From: DATGSF01 sp035302865
Lineage (GTDB): Bacteria; Bacteroidota; Bacteroidia; Chitinophagales; Chitinophagaceae
DNA length: 6,736 nucleotides
Assembly: GCA_035302865.1 (NCBI GenBank)
Contig: DATGSF010000242.1
Span: 1 to 6,736, forward strand
Direction: 5' to 3'
Positions 5,859 to 6,736 of this stretch are shown here, one piece after another (position 1 is the stretch's first letter; each line of letters opens with the position of its first letter). A program made the translations under genes and the position numbers. The notes under the pieces were generated by a model that was not told the origin of the DNA, ran no database searches, and saw only the letters and a list, made by a program, of their open reading frames with translations.

Positions 5859-5900
5859 AATAATAATCCCCAATCATCTTGTTGATTGGGGATTGTTATT
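5859..5900 (-). terminator. Strong rho-independent-type terminator of gcvP
   Basis: AATCCCCAATCA and TGATTGGGGATT form a perfect 12-bp stem with a 6-nt loop (5865-5894). A further 5-6 A/T pairs extend it past a single imperfect position (5864/5895) to 5859-5900. On the minus strand the stem is followed by ATTATTTAATTT, a broken U-tract. The outer arm overlaps the gcvP TAA stop (5899-5901). It should insulate the Dph6-like gene from gcvP transcription. Confidence 0.8.
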
Positions 5901-6736
5901 ATGCTTCTGCGTTTATATACATTTCTATAGGATCACATGTACAAATTAAATTTCTGTCTCCCACGGAGTTGTTCACTCTTCCAACGGAAGGCCAGAATTT
6001 ATTTTCTTTTACAAATTCTAAAGGAAATGCTGCTTCCTCTATAGAATAAGGATGTGACCAATTAGAATCTATTACCATTTTTTGTGTATGCGGCGCATTT
6101 TTTAATGGATTATCTACTGCATCAATTTTCTCTTCTTCAATTGCACGAATTTCTTCACGTATTTTAATTAATGCATCCACATAACGATCTAATTCAGCCT
6201 TGTCTTCACTTTCTGTTGGTTCTATCATGATTGTTCCAGCTACTGGGAAACTCATGGTAGGAGCGTGGAAACCAAAATCCATTAAACGCTTTGCAACATC
6301 TTCAGCTTCTATTCCAGCGGTTTTCTTAAAAGGTCTTAAGTCCACTATAAATTCGTGTGCACAAGTGCCATTTGCTCCTGAGTATAATATATCATAATGT
6401 TCTTCTAATCGCGATTTCATATAATTCGCATTTACAATAGCTAATTCAGTTGCTTTTCTTAAGCCTTCTCTTCCTAGCATTTTAATATAAGCATAGCTAA
6501 TTAAAAGAATGGATGCAGAACCAAATTCAGCGGCTGCAACAGCACGAGTATGCTCTTCACCATCATAGTTCTCCCAATCAATATGACCCGGTAAGAATGG
6601 AATTAAATGTTCAGCTACACCTATTGGACCCATTCCAGGACCTCCACCACCGTGAGGAATAGCAAAGGTTTTATGCAAGTTTAAGTGACAAACGTCTGCT
6701 TTAATATATCCTGGACCAGTTATTCCCGTTTGTGCA
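5899..6736 (-). CDS. gcvP: Glycine dehydrogenase (decarboxylating), P-protein, C-terminal part
   Basis: This is the 3' end of gcvP, running off the right edge; 278 codons are visible of a protein of about 950 residues in single-chain form. GcvP is the PLP enzyme of the glycine cleavage system: it decarboxylates glycine and passes the aminomethyl group to the lipoyl arm of GcvH. The first visible residues (GPGYIKADVCHLNLHKTF) contain the PLP-binding Lys, codon 6670-6672, followed by the glycine-rich loop IPHGGGGPGMGPIGV. Later family blocks are GSASILLISYAYIKMLG, NGTCAHEFIVDLR and the C-terminal VNNSVGDRNLICTCDP. The frame has no break. An apparent start at 6676-6678 is only a TTG inside LNLHKTF, so the true start lies outside the window. 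It is the terminal gene of its transcript, judged by the strong hairpin at the stop codon. Confidence 0.96.
   Translation of the reverse strand, partial: AQTGITGPGYIKADVCHLNLHKTFAIPHGGGGPGMGPIGVAEHLIPFLPGHIDWENYDGEEHTRAVAAAEFGSASILLISYAYIKMLGREGLRKATELAIVNANYMKSRLEEHYDILYSGANGTCAHEFIVDLRPFKKTAGIEAEDVAKRLMDFGFHAPTMSFPVAGTIMIEPTESEDKAELDRYVDALIKIREEIRAIEEEKIDAVDNPLKNAPHTQKMVIDSNWSHPYSIEEAAFPLEFVKENKFWPSVGRVNNSVGDRNLICTCDPIEMYINAEA

Noticed and set aside
6200..6397. 65-codon plus-strand open frame inside gcvP
   Set aside because: It is antisense to highly conserved gcvP sequence.

Overview
The window is very AT-rich bacterial DNA that looks like the chromosome of a member of the Bacteroidota, probably flavobacteria-like. 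The evidence is the protein families present (a flavobacterial-type Crp/Fnr regulator of about 187 aa, a short flavoprotein monooxygenase, a single-chain GcvP), A-rich translation starts without strong Shine-Dalgarno sites, and one exact TAnnTTTG -7 promoter element of the Bacteroidota type. No rRNA, tRNA, transposase, integrase, CRISPR array or phage gene was seen.

Layout. Positions 1-169 hold no gene I can support. A FAD-dependent monooxygenase reads rightward from 170 to 1306 but is cut by an in-frame TGA at codon 90. It converges on a leftward NAD(P)H-dependent FMN reductase (1512-2075); the space between them holds a good hairpin terminator and a 20-bp perfect palindrome. A 519-bp AT-rich gap (2076-2594) follows. 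Everything further right is on the minus strand. In transcription order from the right edge these are: the 3' part of gcvP with a strong terminator; a Dph6-like PP-loop ATPase; a Crp/Fnr regulator broken by an in-frame TAA at codon 42; a small multidrug resistance (SMR/EmrE-type) efflux protein; and a polytopic membrane protein of unknown function.

How the parts fit. The Dph6-like gene and the Crp/Fnr gene are 18 nt apart and look cotranscribed. The last codons of the regulator gene overlap an exact FNR-type operator (TTGAT-N4-ATCAA). It lies about 41.5 nt upstream of the start site predicted from the -7 element of the SMR gene, which is the class II activator geometry. The regulator's own recognition helix carries the E-x-x-S-R residues that FNR uses to read TTGAT. 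The best-supported story is therefore a local regulatory circuit, Crp/Fnr regulator to SMR efflux pump, whose regulator now carries a nonsense codon.

Two otherwise well-preserved genes with single nonsense codons, plus substitutions at conserved positions in the monooxygenase (DG motif Arg to Trp) and the SMR protein (fulcrum Gly to Glu), suggest recent gene decay by point mutation or sequence error. I found no convincing novel multi-gene system. The circuit and the nonsense codons are the points most worth a second look.
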